Positions 34,599 to 44,995 of a stretch of DNA of 64,000 nt are shown piece by piece. The DNA is taken from positions 1 to 64,000 of the forward strand of contig NZ_LWBP01000190.1 in the NCBI RefSeq assembly GCF_002078015.1. The letters are read 5' to 3'. Origin of the DNA: Niastella populi. Lineage in GTDB: Bacteria; Bacteroidota; Bacteroidia; Chitinophagales; Chitinophagaceae. Under the pieces are notes generated by a model. The model did not search any database, was not told the origin of the DNA, and worked only from the letters and a program-made list of their open reading frames with translations. Each line of letters begins with the position of its first letter. The first letter of the stretch is position 1. The translations under genes and the position numbers were made by a program.

Positions 34599-36035
34599 TT
34601 AATGTTGACAGGGAATAAAAATAATGAACTCACTCCCTTCCCCGGGTTTGCTTTTTACATCCAGCTTCCAGTTATGTGCTTCAACACATTGCCGGGCATA
34701 ATGCAAACCAAGGCCCAATCCCTGTATGGGTTCTTTTTTCCAATTTGGTGCACGATAAAACTTATCGAATATGCGCCGGGTGATGGCATCCGACATACCA
34801 ATACCGTTGTCCTTTATACTCAGCAAAACATGTTCATCGGTATTGGTTGTTGAAACGGTTATCATCTTGGGCGCGCTGTTATTATATTTTATGCCATTGT
34901 CGATGATGTTTTGCAGCATGGTCGTAAAATAAAAAACATCTACCGCTACCTGGTCATACGTGGTATGATTTTCAAAGTCAAGCTGCACACTGCTATCAGA
35001 AATATTCAACCGGTAATCGAGTAAAACATCTTCGAGCAGATCGTTCAGCGAAAGGGTTGTTTTGTTCAACTTTACCATTCGTCCCACACTAACATCAATT
35101 ACCTGTCCTATCAGCTTTTTAAGGCGGTCCGACTGACGGCCGATAACCCCTGTCAATGATGATACATTCTCTTTCTTCTCCGTTAACTTTTCATTCTGCA
35201 AACTTTTATTCGCCACCATGATAGCCGATAGCGGTGTATGAAATTCATGCGTAATATTATTGATGAAATCGGTTTGCATATCGGCCAGCTTCTTTTGCTT
35301 AAGCCAGTTCCTGAACGTGATATAAAAAATAACCAGTACGCTGAATATAGAGAATAAGGAAAGCATGAATACCCGCATCATTTTTTTGATAACGCCCCAC
35401 ACCCGGTCGGGGGTGTCGATGTGCAAGGCAAAATCCATCTTATAACTGCGGGCGAGCGGACTGCTCACCACCAGGCTGCTGATGGTGTTCTTTCCATTGA
35501 TATCTTTCAGGACGCCCGAAATACGAATGCCGGAACGATCCTGAATGGCCGGGTTAATGAGCGGGTATTTATGCCCACGGGTGTAAACAGGAATATATTT
35601 CCGGGCTTCAAAAGCGAAATCGATGTTCCCGATTAGGAGGCAATACTGCAGGCTATCAGTAATTCCAAGTTGTTTTTTCATGTCCTGCACAAGGCTGTCG
35701 CCGCAACTTTTAGCCCGCAGTTCGGCAAACATGCTATCGCACATCAGCTGCCGCAGGGTATCAAATGCCCTGAACTGTTTACGTTCATACAGCATACCCA
35801 GCGTATCTATATACTTATATACATGCTTATCGATGATCTGCACCGCGCCGGGGTATAACTTGTCGTTCCTGATAACAGGTTCATACACATCGTGCAGCTT
35901 TTGCTTTTCAATAGCATAATAATGCTCGTCTTCCATCCTGTACATGTTGAATAACAGGAAGAACTGCACTGAGGCCAGCACTACGAAAGCAATAACAGCC
36001 ACAACCTTATAAATAACAATGGGGTGCTTCATCAT
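34599..36035 (-). CDS. Sensor histidine kinase
   Basis: 478 residues from the ATG at 36035: a first membrane helix (about 9-28), a periplasmic sensor region (about 30-225), a second helix (about 238-262), a HisKA domain with the phospho-acceptor His in FINNITHEFHTPLSAI, and an HATPase domain with N-box QNIIDNGIKYNN, G1 IKDNGIGM, F-box FDKFYR and G2 GLGLGLHYARQ. A TTG at 36116 is in frame but would place extra residues before the signal-anchor helix. It pairs with the OmpR-type regulator just downstream and is divergent from susC with about 150 bp between starts. Confidence 0.9.
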   Translation of the reverse strand: MMKHPIVIYKVVAVIAFVVLASVQFFLLFNMYRMEDEHYYAIEKQKLHDVYEPVIRNDKLYPGAVQIIDKHVYKYIDTLGMLYERKQFRAFDTLRQLMCDSMFAELRAKSCGDSLVQDMKKQLGITDSLQYCLLIGNIDFAFEARKYIPVYTRGHKYPLINPAIQDRSGIRISGVLKDINGKNTISSLVVSSPLARSYKMDFALHIDTPDRVWGVIKKMMRVFMLSLFSIFSVLVIFYITFRNWLKQKKLADMQTDFINNITHEFHTPLSAIMVANKSLQNEKLTEKKENVSSLTGVIGRQSDRLKKLIGQVIDVSVGRMVKLNKTTLSLNDLLEDVLLDYRLNISDSSVQLDFENHTTYDQVAVDVFYFTTMLQNIIDNGIKYNNSAPKMITVSTTNTDEHVLLSIKDNGIGMSDAITRRIFDKFYRAPNWKKEPIQGLGLGLHYARQCVEAHNWKLDVKSKPGEGSEFIIFIPCQH

Positions 36036-36188
36036 AAACCAGATCCTGCTCAGGAAGGTAATCAGGATTGATGAATTAATGCTACTGCCGGCGGACCGTT
36101 TAATTTCCGTTAACAATTAGTTTGGTTTCTGTTGACAACAATATACTTCAAAGGAAATTATTTTGTTGCCAATTTTCAACCAAAACTA

Positions 36189-39100
36189 ATGCTTACTATG
36201 AGATGGAAATCCTATCGCAGGATCAGCCGGTACCTGCTTTTATTGCTATTGCCGGCCATTTCAGCTACTCATGCGCAAACGGACCGCTCCGCGAATAATG
36301 AAGTTCCGGTTTCAGGTACCGTTAAAGACAAACTCGGCGCTCCTATTGCCGGGGTTTCAATCACTGTTTTCGGCAAGTCGGGCCGGGGCAGCAGTTCCGA
36401 TGAACAGGGGCGATTCACCATTCAGGCCAGCGCCAAGGCCACCCTTGTGTTTTCGCACATCAATTACACCGAACAATCAGTTCCCGTAAACAACACCATT
36501 GTACTTGACGTAGTGATGGAAGCCAGAGAAGGCAACCAGAACGAAGTAGTGGTGGTGGGTTATGGTAAATCGAAAAGGATCAGCCTGGTAGGTGCGCAAA
36601 CATCTGTAAACGTTGCAGAACTAAAGCAGCCGGTTGCCAACATCAGCACCATGCTTGCCGGCCGTATTGCAGGTATTGTGGGTGTTCAACGTACAGGTGA
36701 ACCGGGTATGGATGGCGCCGATATCTGGATCAGGGGTATCACTACCTTCAACGGCAATAACAATGCAAAACCGCTGGTATTGATCGATGGAATTGAAAGA
36801 GACATCAACAGCCTTGACCCTGAAGACATTGAATCTTTTTCGATCCTGAAAGACGCCAGCGCCACTGCCGTTTATGGCGTACGCGGCGCAAATGGCGTAA
36901 TACTTATGAAAACAAAAAGCGGTAAAGCCGGTAAACCCTCTTTCACCGTCAATTACAACCAGGGTATTACCTCCTTCACCAAAGCGCCTGAACTGGCCGA
37001 TGGCATCACCTACATGCAGCTCACTAACGAAGCCATGCTGGCTAGCGGTCAAACGCCTAAGTATTCACAGGACTATATCGACAAAACAGCTGCCGGTACC
37101 GATCCCTATGTTTATCCCAATGTCGACTGGATGGATGAGGTATTCAACAAAACCGGCGAGAACCGCCGCTTCAATGCAAGCGCCCGGGGCGGATCGGCCA
37201 ATGCCAATTACTATGTATCGGTGGCTTATTATGATGAAAAGGGTTTCCTGAAAACCGATGGACTAAGCTCTTATGATGCCGGCGGCAGGTTCAAACGGTA
37301 CAACTTCACCAGCAACCTGAATTTAACCCTTACCCCAACCACCAAATTTGAACTGGGCGTACAGGGCTATATTACCAATACCAATCACCCTGCCATTTCA
37401 TCGCAGGATGCGTTCATACAGGCCATGCAAATAACACCGGTATCGTACCCGGTTATGTATCCCGGCAATTTTGTACCCGGCCAAAGCAGCAATGGCGATC
37501 AGCGTAATCCCTATGCCGATGTTACGCAACGCGGCTTCTGGACCATCGCCAACAACCAGTTGTACACCAACGGACGTCTTACGCAACAACTTGATTTTAT
37601 CACGAAAGGGCTTTCTGCAACGGTGCTGTATTCGTTCGACGCTTACCGCAGCAATACACTTAGCCGCTCCCGGCGCCGCAGTACGTATTATGTCGATGCC
37701 AACAATCCCCGTCTGCCCGATGGCAGCCTGAACCTGATACGTACCTGGGTGGGCAGCGATGAGTTGGGCTATTCCAATAGCAACATAAGCAACCACCGGT
37801 ATTATACCGAGTCGTCGATCAACTATGACCGCGATTTCGGCCCGCACCACGTAGGCGCCATGTTATTGTATAACCAAAATGATTATACCTATGAATCAGC
37901 CGGCGACCTGGTAGGTTCACTCCCCTACCGGTCGCGCGGTTTGGCCGGCAGAACAACTTACTCTTTACATAACCGGTATTTTATAGAAGGCAACTTTGGT
38001 TACAATGGCTCCGAAAACTTTGCACCCGAAGCACGTTCCGGTTTCTTTCCTTCCATTGGTATCGGCTGGGTAGCTTCCTCTGAAAAATTCTTTGAACCAA
38101 TAAAGAATGCTATTTCCTTTTTGAAATTCCGCTATTCCGATGGTTTGGTGGGCGCCAACAGTTCGGTAAACGAACAGAGCAATGTTACCCGTTTCCTTTA
38201 CCAGACCTGGGTAACCAATGGTCCTGGTTATTCATTCGGGTTGAACTGGAACGACGCCCGCAACGGTATAGCCATTGCGAACTATGGCGTTGACGTTACC
38301 TGGTCTGAAAGCCGCAAACAGGACCTTGGTATAGAAATTAAAACCCTGAACGATAAATTATCACTGACCGTCGATTTCTTTAAAGAACATCGCACCGGTA
38401 TATTTATCGGCCGGGGCGGCGTAGCCGGATTTGCCGGCATCGCTACGGCTATCTACGGCAACCTCGGCGTAGTAGACAATAGAGGAATTGACGCCACACT
38501 GGAAACAAACCCGCTACGCGTAGGAAATACTTACTGGAACTTTCGCGGAAGCTTTACCTATAATAAAGACAAGGTGATCGAAAACGATCAGCCCGCGCAA
38601 AAGTTCCCTTACATGGACCGCAGGGGGCAGAACCTGCTCTCTGTTTATGGCCTTACCGCCATTGGCCTTTTCGAAAGCCAGGATGAGATCAACAAAAGCC
38701 CACAGCAAAGTTTCGGCGCACCCCGTGTTGGCGATATTAAATATGCCGACTGGAACGGCGACAATGTAATTGACAACTTCGATGCCCATCGCATTGGCAA
38801 TGGCGATGTACCGAACATGGTGTATGGCTTTGGCTTCAATACTACCTGGAAGAATTTCAACTTCGGCGTTTTCTTTCAGGGCACCAGCGGGGCCGACCGT
38901 ATCATTTCCGGCGATGGCATTATACCTTTCAATAACAGCACCGGCGCCGACCGCAGCAACCTGTATGCTATTGCCACCGACCGCTGGACGGTCGACAATC
39001 CCAGGCAGGATGCCTTCTACCCGCGCCTTGCCTACGGCAATACCGCCAACGTCAACAACGCTCAAACCAGCACCTGGTGGTTAAAGGATATCGACTTCAT

Positions 39101-39311
39101 TCGCCTGAAGACCCTCGACCTGGGTTACTCATTCCCTAAAAAGATCTTACCGAAATGGGGTGTAAAAAATGTACGTGCTTATGTGAATGCCGTGAACCTG
39201 CTTACGTTCAGCAAGTTCAAATTGTGGGATCCCGAACTGAACACCTCTAACGGAACAAGATACCCGAATGTACGCACCATCTCCCTTGGCCTTATCGTAA
39301 ACCTTCAGTAA
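36189..39311 (+). CDS. susC: SusC/RagA-family TonB-dependent outer-membrane transporter
   Basis: 1040 residues. Signal peptide (RRISRYLLLLLLPAISATHAQ), CarboxypepD_reg-like domain (VSGTVKDKLGAPIAGVSITVFG, then FSHINYTEQSV), the SusC hallmark VVVVGYGKSKR with plug domain (MLAGRIAGIVG, DGADIWIRGI, VLIDGIERDI, LKDASATAVYGVRGANGVILMKTK), and a beta-barrel ending in an aromatic-rich strand (RTISLGLIVNLQ). The DGIxRD motif and terminal barrel strand are intact, so it looks functional. It imports oligosaccharides or peptides delivered by SusD. The ATG at 36189 is chosen over a TTG at 36132. susD follows 13 bp later. No anti-sigma/ECF gene is adjacent; the divergent two-component system is the likely regulator. 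Confidence 0.95.
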   Translation: MLTMRWKSYRRISRYLLLLLLPAISATHAQTDRSANNEVPVSGTVKDKLGAPIAGVSITVFGKSGRGSSSDEQGRFTIQASAKATLVFSHINYTEQSVPVNNTIVLDVVMEAREGNQNEVVVVGYGKSKRISLVGAQTSVNVAELKQPVANISTMLAGRIAGIVGVQRTGEPGMDGADIWIRGITTFNGNNNAKPLVLIDGIERDINSLDPEDIESFSILKDASATAVYGVRGANGVILMKTKSGKAGKPSFTVNYNQGITSFTKAPELADGITYMQLTNEAMLASGQTPKYSQDYIDKTAAGTDPYVYPNVDWMDEVFNKTGENRRFNASARGGSANANYYVSVAYYDEKGFLKTDGLSSYDAGGRFKRYNFTSNLNLTLTPTTKFELGVQGYITNTNHPAISSQDAFIQAMQITPVSYPVMYPGNFVPGQSSNGDQRNPYADVTQRGFWTIANNQLYTNGRLTQQLDFITKGLSATVLYSFDAYRSNTLSRSRRRSTYYVDANNPRLPDGSLNLIRTWVGSDELGYSNSNISNHRYYTESSINYDRDFGPHHVGAMLLYNQNDYTYESAGDLVGSLPYRSRGLAGRTTYSLHNRYFIEGNFGYNGSENFAPEARSGFFPSIGIGWVASSEKFFEPIKNAISFLKFRYSDGLVGANSSVNEQSNVTRFLYQTWVTNGPGYSFGLNWNDARNGIAIANYGVDVTWSESRKQDLGIEIKTLNDKLSLTVDFFKEHRTGIFIGRGGVAGFAGIATAIYGNLGVVDNRGIDATLETNPLRVGNTYWNFRGSFTYNKDKVIENDQPAQKFPYMDRRGQNLLSVYGLTAIGLFESQDEINKSPQQSFGAPRVGDIKYADWNGDNVIDNFDAHRIGNGDVPNMVYGFGFNTTWKNFNFGVFFQGTSGADRIISGDGIIPFNNSTGADRSNLYAIATDRWTVDNPRQDAFYPRLAYGNTANVNNAQTSTWWLKDIDFIRLKTLDLGYSFPKKILPKWGVKNVRAYVNAVNLLTFSKFKLWDPELNTSNGTRYPNVRTISLGLIVNLQ

Positions 39312-39324
39312 CCACCCACAAAAA

Positions 39325-41178
39325 ATGATTATGCTGTATAAACAACTTCTACATAAAACAGGAATTACCACCCTGGCAGTTATATGCGCATTGAGCGCCT
39401 GCAAAAAAGGATTTCTTGACCAGGTGCCCGACGACCGGCTCACTACCGACAAAATATTTAAAACCAGAGAGAATACGCTCAACTACCTTTCAGGTGTTTA
39501 TAGTCGCGTACCCGATGAAAGCTACGACCGTTTTGTAGGCGACCGCAACTGCGGTCCCTGGACGGCCGCTTCAGATGAAGCCAAATATACCTGGAGCTTC
39601 GTGGGCAGTAACTTCTTCAATTTAGGAACAACCGTACCTACCCAGGGTTATTTTTCCGGCCCCTGGAGCAGGTATTACCAGGGCATTCGCGATGCGGCCT
39701 ACTTTATGAAGAATGTTGACCTGTGCCCCGAGCTCACCGCAGAGCAGATAACCCAGTACAAAGCGGAAGCAAGGGCCATCAGGGCAATCTATTACTACTA
39801 TCTTATTCGCATGTTCGGCCCGGTGGTACTTACAGGCGATGAACCAATTCCACCCGACGCTTCTTTTGAATCGATCCAGTTGCCGCGCAATACCATGGAT
39901 GATTGCGTTGAGTATATCGTAAGTGAACTCGACAAGGCAGCGGCAGATCTTAAATTCATTACCCGCAGCGTTTACAATAACGCCAACGCCCACGAATATG
40001 GCCGCGTAACAAAAGGTATTGCCCTTGCGTTCAAGGCGCAAACCCTGTTACTGGCAGCCAGTCCGCTCTTCAATGGAAATACCGATTACGCAACGCTCAG
40101 GAATCCTGACGGCACTCAACTGATTGCACAAAACTATGATGCCGGTAAATGGAAACGGGCGGCCGATGCCTACAAAGCATTCCTGACCCAGTTCGTTCCC
40201 GGCGTATATGAATTGTATAAAGAAAATGATGCGCAGGGAAGTTTTAGTCCCTACCTCAGTTGCCGCAACGTCATGCTCACCAACTGGAACAGTGAATGGA
40301 TCTGGGGACGGCCCACTGCCGGCATCTCGGTAATGCAATATGCCCGTACCCCTTATCATTCCGGCTTTGCCAATGAAATAAAAGGCGGCGGCGGTTTGGG
40401 CGTTACACAAACCATGGTGGATGCTTATTTCATGGCGAACGGCTTGCCAATCACACATCCGGCCTCGGGTTATGTAAATGCAGGTTTCTCCCAGTTCAAA
40501 GCCCCCGGCGATGTTGCCGATCGTTCAACATTCAATCAATGGGTGAACCGCGAACCCCGCTTTTATGTAGGCGTTACCTACGATGGCAGTCACTGGCTGA
40601 ACACTTCTTTCAGCGGTGATGTAATCACCAGCACACAATTCTCCGGCAACTCGGGTAAAAAGTCAGCAGGCAGCGATTTCAGTCCAACCGGCTATATCGT
40701 AAGAAAGAACATGTCGACCGGCAGATGGGCCGATGATGCGCGCCACATGGTATTGATGCGGCTGGCGCAGGTATACCTCGACTATGCAGAAGCGTTAAAC
40801 GAAAGCGAACCCGGCAACCCCGATATCCTGAAATACCTCAATCTCATTCGCGAAAGAGCAGGTGTTCCGCAATATGGCACCAGTACCGATCTGGCAGTGC
40901 CCGCAAACCAGGATGCCATGCGCCAGGCTATCAGAATGGAGCGCCGGGTTGAACTGGCTTTTGAGTGTGTACGGTATTTTGATACCCGCCGCTGGAAGAT
41001 CGCCGAACAAACAGATGCCGGTGCTTTCTACGGATTGAACATAGACCTCGACGGCGCCGGTTTCTATACCCAAAAACAGTTTGAAACCCGCGTGTTCAAT
41101 AAAAAACATTACCTGTTTCCCATACCGCAGGTTGAGTTGGATAAAGACAAACAACTTGTTCAGAATTCAGGCTGGTAG
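39325..41178 (+). CDS. susD: SusD/RagB-family nutrient-binding outer-membrane lipoprotein
   Basis: 617 residues with a lipoprotein signal (lipobox LSAC, Cys26 followed by KKGFLDQVPDDRLT, the classic SusD N-terminus). SusD-like TPR helices follow (YLSGVYSRVP, AEARAIRAIYYYYLIRMFGPVVLT) and the RagB C-terminal domain (LMRLAQVYLDYAEALNE, YLNLIRERAGVPQY, RMERRVELAFECVRYFDTRRW, FPIPQVELDKDKQLVQNSGW). It caps the SusC barrel and binds the glycan or glycopeptide. It is slightly longer than average for the family. Confidence 0.95.
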   Translation: MIMLYKQLLHKTGITTLAVICALSACKKGFLDQVPDDRLTTDKIFKTRENTLNYLSGVYSRVPDESYDRFVGDRNCGPWTAASDEAKYTWSFVGSNFFNLGTTVPTQGYFSGPWSRYYQGIRDAAYFMKNVDLCPELTAEQITQYKAEARAIRAIYYYYLIRMFGPVVLTGDEPIPPDASFESIQLPRNTMDDCVEYIVSELDKAAADLKFITRSVYNNANAHEYGRVTKGIALAFKAQTLLLAASPLFNGNTDYATLRNPDGTQLIAQNYDAGKWKRAADAYKAFLTQFVPGVYELYKENDAQGSFSPYLSCRNVMLTNWNSEWIWGRPTAGISVMQYARTPYHSGFANEIKGGGGLGVTQTMVDAYFMANGLPITHPASGYVNAGFSQFKAPGDVADRSTFNQWVNREPRFYVGVTYDGSHWLNTSFSGDVITSTQFSGNSGKKSAGSDFSPTGYIVRKNMSTGRWADDARHMVLMRLAQVYLDYAEALNESEPGNPDILKYLNLIRERAGVPQYGTSTDLAVPANQDAMRQAIRMERRVELAFECVRYFDTRRWKIAEQTDAGAFYGLNIDLDGAGFYTQKQFETRVFNKKHYLFPIPQVELDKDKQLVQNSGW

Positions 41179-41352
41179 AATCAATCGGCAATAGACAATG
41201 GCAATATGCCAGGTGCGTGAAACAGCAGGGAATAAAGCGGCTTGCCAGGTATCTACCGATCCTGGCGCCCTTTTCAACCTGTTAACTCATCAATGTTATC
41301 AACTATACGCCAATATTCGTTCAGCCACTTTAAAAATTAAACGGATCCAGCA

Positions 41353-44040
41353 ATGAACATCTCTATAAAACACCTTGGCATAAGCCTGCTTTTATTCAGC
41401 GGTTTTGCCATCACCTCGCAGGCACAGGACCTCATTTCAACGGTAGGCGGTGCACTATACACCAATTACGAATGGTACTATTACCGGAATGGCGGAACTA
41501 CCACCGAATATTCCGGGAAACTGGTAGATAATAGCACGGCCAGCAAATGGTTCCTGTACAACCCCGATGATTTCTCAACACTTCCCATTCAGGTAACCTA
41601 CAAACTGAACACGGCATCTGTTGTAGCCCAATATACCATAACCTCAGCCAATGACGCTTCGGAAAGAGACCCGAAGACCTGGACCTTACAGGGCTCAAAC
41701 GACAGTACATCCTGGACAGTGCTCGATACCCGCACCAATGAAACCTTTGCCAGCCGCATACAAACAAAAATTTATGACGTGGCCACCACCGGAACTTATT
41801 TGTATTACCGGTGGAATATAACCGCAGTAAACGGCACCAGCCATTTTCAATGTGCCGAATGGCGGCTGGTAGGGCCCGCAGCACCCAATGCTCCCACCAG
41901 CTTAAACGGTACTGCCACCAGCGGCGCCGAGATCAATCTTAGCTGGACCGACAATTCAGCCAACGAAAACAGTTTTGTGATCGAACGTTCCATCGACGGC
42001 ACCAACTACACACAAATAGGCAGCGTTCCGGTGAACACCACATCCTATACCGATAACGCCGGTTTACAGATCAACACGTTGTATTACTACCGCGTAAAAG
42101 CAGTAAGCAACACCTTAGGCAGCAGTTCCTACGCATCAACCAATTTAAAAACCCTCAACCTGAGCGGGGCCATCGTTGATGTAACCGATGACGGCGGCAG
42201 TTTAACGGTATTGGTTGAGAACAGCGGCGGCGCTACCGCCGGTGAAGGATCAACAAAACTCATCGACAACAACTACGGCACCAAGTACCTTGCTTTTGGT
42301 AATGTACCTGCCGGTGGCTACTGGATGTTGTATAAAGCGAAGTTTTCCTATGTGGTAACCAGTTATACCCTCACAACTGCCAATGACGCCGCGGGCCGCG
42401 ATCCAAAGGCCTGGCAATTCCAGGGTTCGAACGACAGCCTCAACTGGACGGTGCTCGATACAAGGGCTAACATTTCAACCCCCATACGCGGCACCAAATA
42501 CAAATACAGTTTTGGCAACACCTCAGCCTTTACCTACTACCGGTTGCTGGTAACTGAAAAGAACGGTTCAACCGACGGCGTAATGACGCAAATAGGCGAA
42601 TGGGAAATATGGGGTATGAACGCAGCAGCGCCACTGGTACCAACTGCGCTTACCATCACCAATACAACATTCAATACGGTTGCCTTGAGTTGGACAAATA
42701 ATTCGACCAACGAAACCAGTTTTCAGATCGAACGTTCAGAAGACAATCTCAGCTTTGCCGCCGTAGGTACCGCAGCCGCCAACGCAACCACCTTTACCGA
42801 CGTGAACCTGTATGGCGGTACCCAGTACTTTTACCGCGTACGCGCCATCAGCAGTACGGCCGGTGCATCCATTCCATCGAACGTGGCCACCACCACTACC
42901 CTGTGGGACCCCAACCTGCCGTTCTCACCCCGTAATTTGAAAGCGACCGCTATTTCAACATCAGAGATCGAACTGGTTTGGGAAGACAGGTCGGCGAACG
43001 AAACAGGGTTTAAAATAGAACGCTCGACAGACGGCGTAGCCTTTACTCAGATTGCAACGGTAGGCGCCGATATAACAACATACGTGAACACCGGCCTCAC
43101 TAAAGCCAGCATGTATTATTACCGCGTAATTGCACACAACACCATGGGCTCTTCTTATTACAGCAATATAAGCTCAGCTGTAACCCAGGGTGTAAATGCG
43201 GCGCCAACCTTTACGTTTGTCAGCGACACAACAGCCTGCACCGCGGCCTTTGCCTACAAAGTGCTGGTCACCGGCATATCTGCAGGCACCGCGGAAAGCT
43301 ACCAGAAAGTGACCATGGGCGCAGTAAGCAGTAATGCCAAACTGTTCGCAACCTTATCCTTCTCTGCCGTTTCGAACGACAGCGCATGGCTTACCTTCCA
43401 GGCACAGGGCGAAGTAAAAGACAGCGCTGTTATCACCATTACCGCAATGGACGACGGCGGCACTTTCAACAACGGTACAGATAAATTCACCAGAACATTT
43501 AAAGTAGTTTATAACCCGCTTACCATCGCTATTGCCTCTTTGGAAGGCGTTGCCATTGCCCCCTACCAAACCGCGCACTTAACTGCTTATGGCGACCGGG
43601 TAACCGATTACCGCTGGACGGATACGGTTGGTATCGTAAGCGGTTCGCTGACCACCAATAAACTCGAAGTAAAGCCAACGTACCATACCAAGTATACTGT
43701 TACCGGCACCAATAAACAGGGCTGCTCCGTTTCAAGCAGCATTACTATTGGTTTCAACGGCAACGTACTGCCCAACCCGGTGAATGTGATCACGCCGAAC
43801 GGCGATGGCAAGAACGACAAATGGGTTATCTGGAACATCAACCGCTATCCCGATAACACCGTAACCGTATTCGACCGCGCCGGCCGCACCGTGTTCTACA
43901 AAAAGAATTATTCCAACGACTGGGATGGCACCCTGAACGGCCGGCCCCTCGAAGAAGGTTCTTACCTGTATGTAATAACCATTGGCCCGGGCATCGAACC
44001 TGTAAAAGGTGTGGTAGTCATCATTCGCGATCACAAATAA
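41353..44040 (+). CDS. Secreted fibronectin type III protein with CHU_C T9SS sorting domain
   Basis: 895 residues: signal peptide ending at about residue 24 (ITSQAQ), a discoidin-like beta-sandwich (about 25-175, with SANDASERDPKTWTLQGSND), FN3 (about 177-270), a second discoidin-like domain (about 280-425, with TANDAAGRDPKAWQFQGSND), two more FN3 domains (about 430-615), an Ig-like region (about 620-790), and a C-terminal gliding-motility-type CHU_C tail (NVITPNGDGKNDKWVIWNI, TVFDRAGRTVFYKKNY, WDGTLNGRPLEEGSYLYVI). The CHU_C tail directs type B sorting through T9SS. The discoidin-like domains suggest carbohydrate binding. It is followed by a PorP/SprF gene, its usual membrane partner. Confidence 0.88.
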   Translation: MNISIKHLGISLLLFSGFAITSQAQDLISTVGGALYTNYEWYYYRNGGTTTEYSGKLVDNSTASKWFLYNPDDFSTLPIQVTYKLNTASVVAQYTITSANDASERDPKTWTLQGSNDSTSWTVLDTRTNETFASRIQTKIYDVATTGTYLYYRWNITAVNGTSHFQCAEWRLVGPAAPNAPTSLNGTATSGAEINLSWTDNSANENSFVIERSIDGTNYTQIGSVPVNTTSYTDNAGLQINTLYYYRVKAVSNTLGSSSYASTNLKTLNLSGAIVDVTDDGGSLTVLVENSGGATAGEGSTKLIDNNYGTKYLAFGNVPAGGYWMLYKAKFSYVVTSYTLTTANDAAGRDPKAWQFQGSNDSLNWTVLDTRANISTPIRGTKYKYSFGNTSAFTYYRLLVTEKNGSTDGVMTQIGEWEIWGMNAAAPLVPTALTITNTTFNTVALSWTNNSTNETSFQIERSEDNLSFAAVGTAAANATTFTDVNLYGGTQYFYRVRAISSTAGASIPSNVATTTTLWDPNLPFSPRNLKATAISTSEIELVWEDRSANETGFKIERSTDGVAFTQIATVGADITTYVNTGLTKASMYYYRVIAHNTMGSSYYSNISSAVTQGVNAAPTFTFVSDTTACTAAFAYKVLVTGISAGTAESYQKVTMGAVSSNAKLFATLSFSAVSNDSAWLTFQAQGEVKDSAVITITAMDDGGTFNNGTDKFTRTFKVVYNPLTIAIASLEGVAIAPYQTAHLTAYGDRVTDYRWTDTVGIVSGSLTTNKLEVKPTYHTKYTVTGTNKQGCSVSSSITIGFNGNVLPNPVNVITPNGDGKNDKWVIWNINRYPDNTVTVFDRAGRTVFYKKNYSNDWDGTLNGRPLEEGSYLYVITIGPGIEPVKGVVVIIRDHK

Positions 44041-44073
44041 CCAATTACGTAACCATCATTAACGTATTGAAAC

Positions 44074-44985
44074 ATGAAACAATTCACTCACTATAAAAAG
44101 CTGATACCGGCAATTGCCTGTATCTGCCTCGCCACAACTGCCAAAAGCCAGCTAAACACTTTCGGCAGCGGTTATTACCAGAACCGTTACCTGCTGAACC
44201 CCGCCATGAGCGGGTTACAGCAACAACTGATCATCAATGCCGCTTACAAAAAAGATCAGTTGTCGTTTACCGAAAGTCCAACCAACCAATACCTCACCGC
44301 CGACTATGGCCTTAGCGAAAAAACCGGTGTAGGCGCATACGTGGTGACCAACCAGGCGGGCCCTCTAAAACAGATAAACGCTATGGGTACTTACTCGTAC
44401 CACATCGCTTTTTCTGAAACAAACAAACTGCACATGGGCATTTCACTGGGCATAAACAATAACCGCCTCGATATTTCTAAAACAAATGGCGAAGCAGATG
44501 ATCCGGCGTTGTTGAATTATAACAGCAAAGGCACCAGGTTTGAAGCGGGGTTTGGCGCCGCATACGCTTATGGAAATTTACTGGTACAGGCTTCGCTGCC
44601 GCAACTGGGCAGCCAGTTCAAAAAAGAAGAAAAAAACCAGGCCAACCGCCCGCTGGCATTTGCATCGGTTTCTTACAAAATAAAGATCAGCGAAGAAGCA
44701 GAAGGCATTTACGCCGAGCCCATGCTTTGTGTAAGGGCCATTAAAGATGCCGACAACATCATCGATGCCGGTTCAAATTTTACCTTCCTCAACAACCGCC
44801 TGAACATAATGGCCGTGTACCATACCAACAAAAGCATTACTGCCGGTGTGGGCCTGCAGGTAATTGACCAGGTTCTGGTGAACGCGCTTTACCATTCTGT
44901 TACCGGCGGTTTAAAAACATTCTCCGATGGCGGCCTTGAAGTTGGATTAAGAATTAACCTCTCAGGCATTTCTAAAAAGCAATAA
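44074..44985 (+). CDS. PorP/SprF-family type IX secretion membrane protein
   Basis: 303 residues with signal peptide (IACICLATTAKSQ) and the family start TFGSGYYQNRYLLNPAMSGLQQQLIINAAYKKDQ. The body is a predicted outer-membrane beta-barrel ending in GGLEVGLRINLSG. Members are typically encoded next to a CHU_C-tailed substrate and anchor or secrete it; here the FN3 protein lies 33 bp upstream. Confidence 0.9.
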   Translation: MKQFTHYKKLIPAIACICLATTAKSQLNTFGSGYYQNRYLLNPAMSGLQQQLIINAAYKKDQLSFTESPTNQYLTADYGLSEKTGVGAYVVTNQAGPLKQINAMGTYSYHIAFSETNKLHMGISLGINNNRLDISKTNGEADDPALLNYNSKGTRFEAGFGAAYAYGNLLVQASLPQLGSQFKKEEKNQANRPLAFASVSYKIKISEEAEGIYAEPMLCVRAIKDADNIIDAGSNFTFLNNRLNIMAVYHTNKSITAGVGLQVIDQVLVNALYHSVTGGLKTFSDGGLEVGLRINLSGISKKQ

Positions 44986-44995
44986 AACGGCACAC

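Noticed and set aside
38514-39065. Long minus-strand ORF (183 codons) inside susC
   Set aside because: Antisense frame of a GC-rich coding gene; no domain and no initiation signal.
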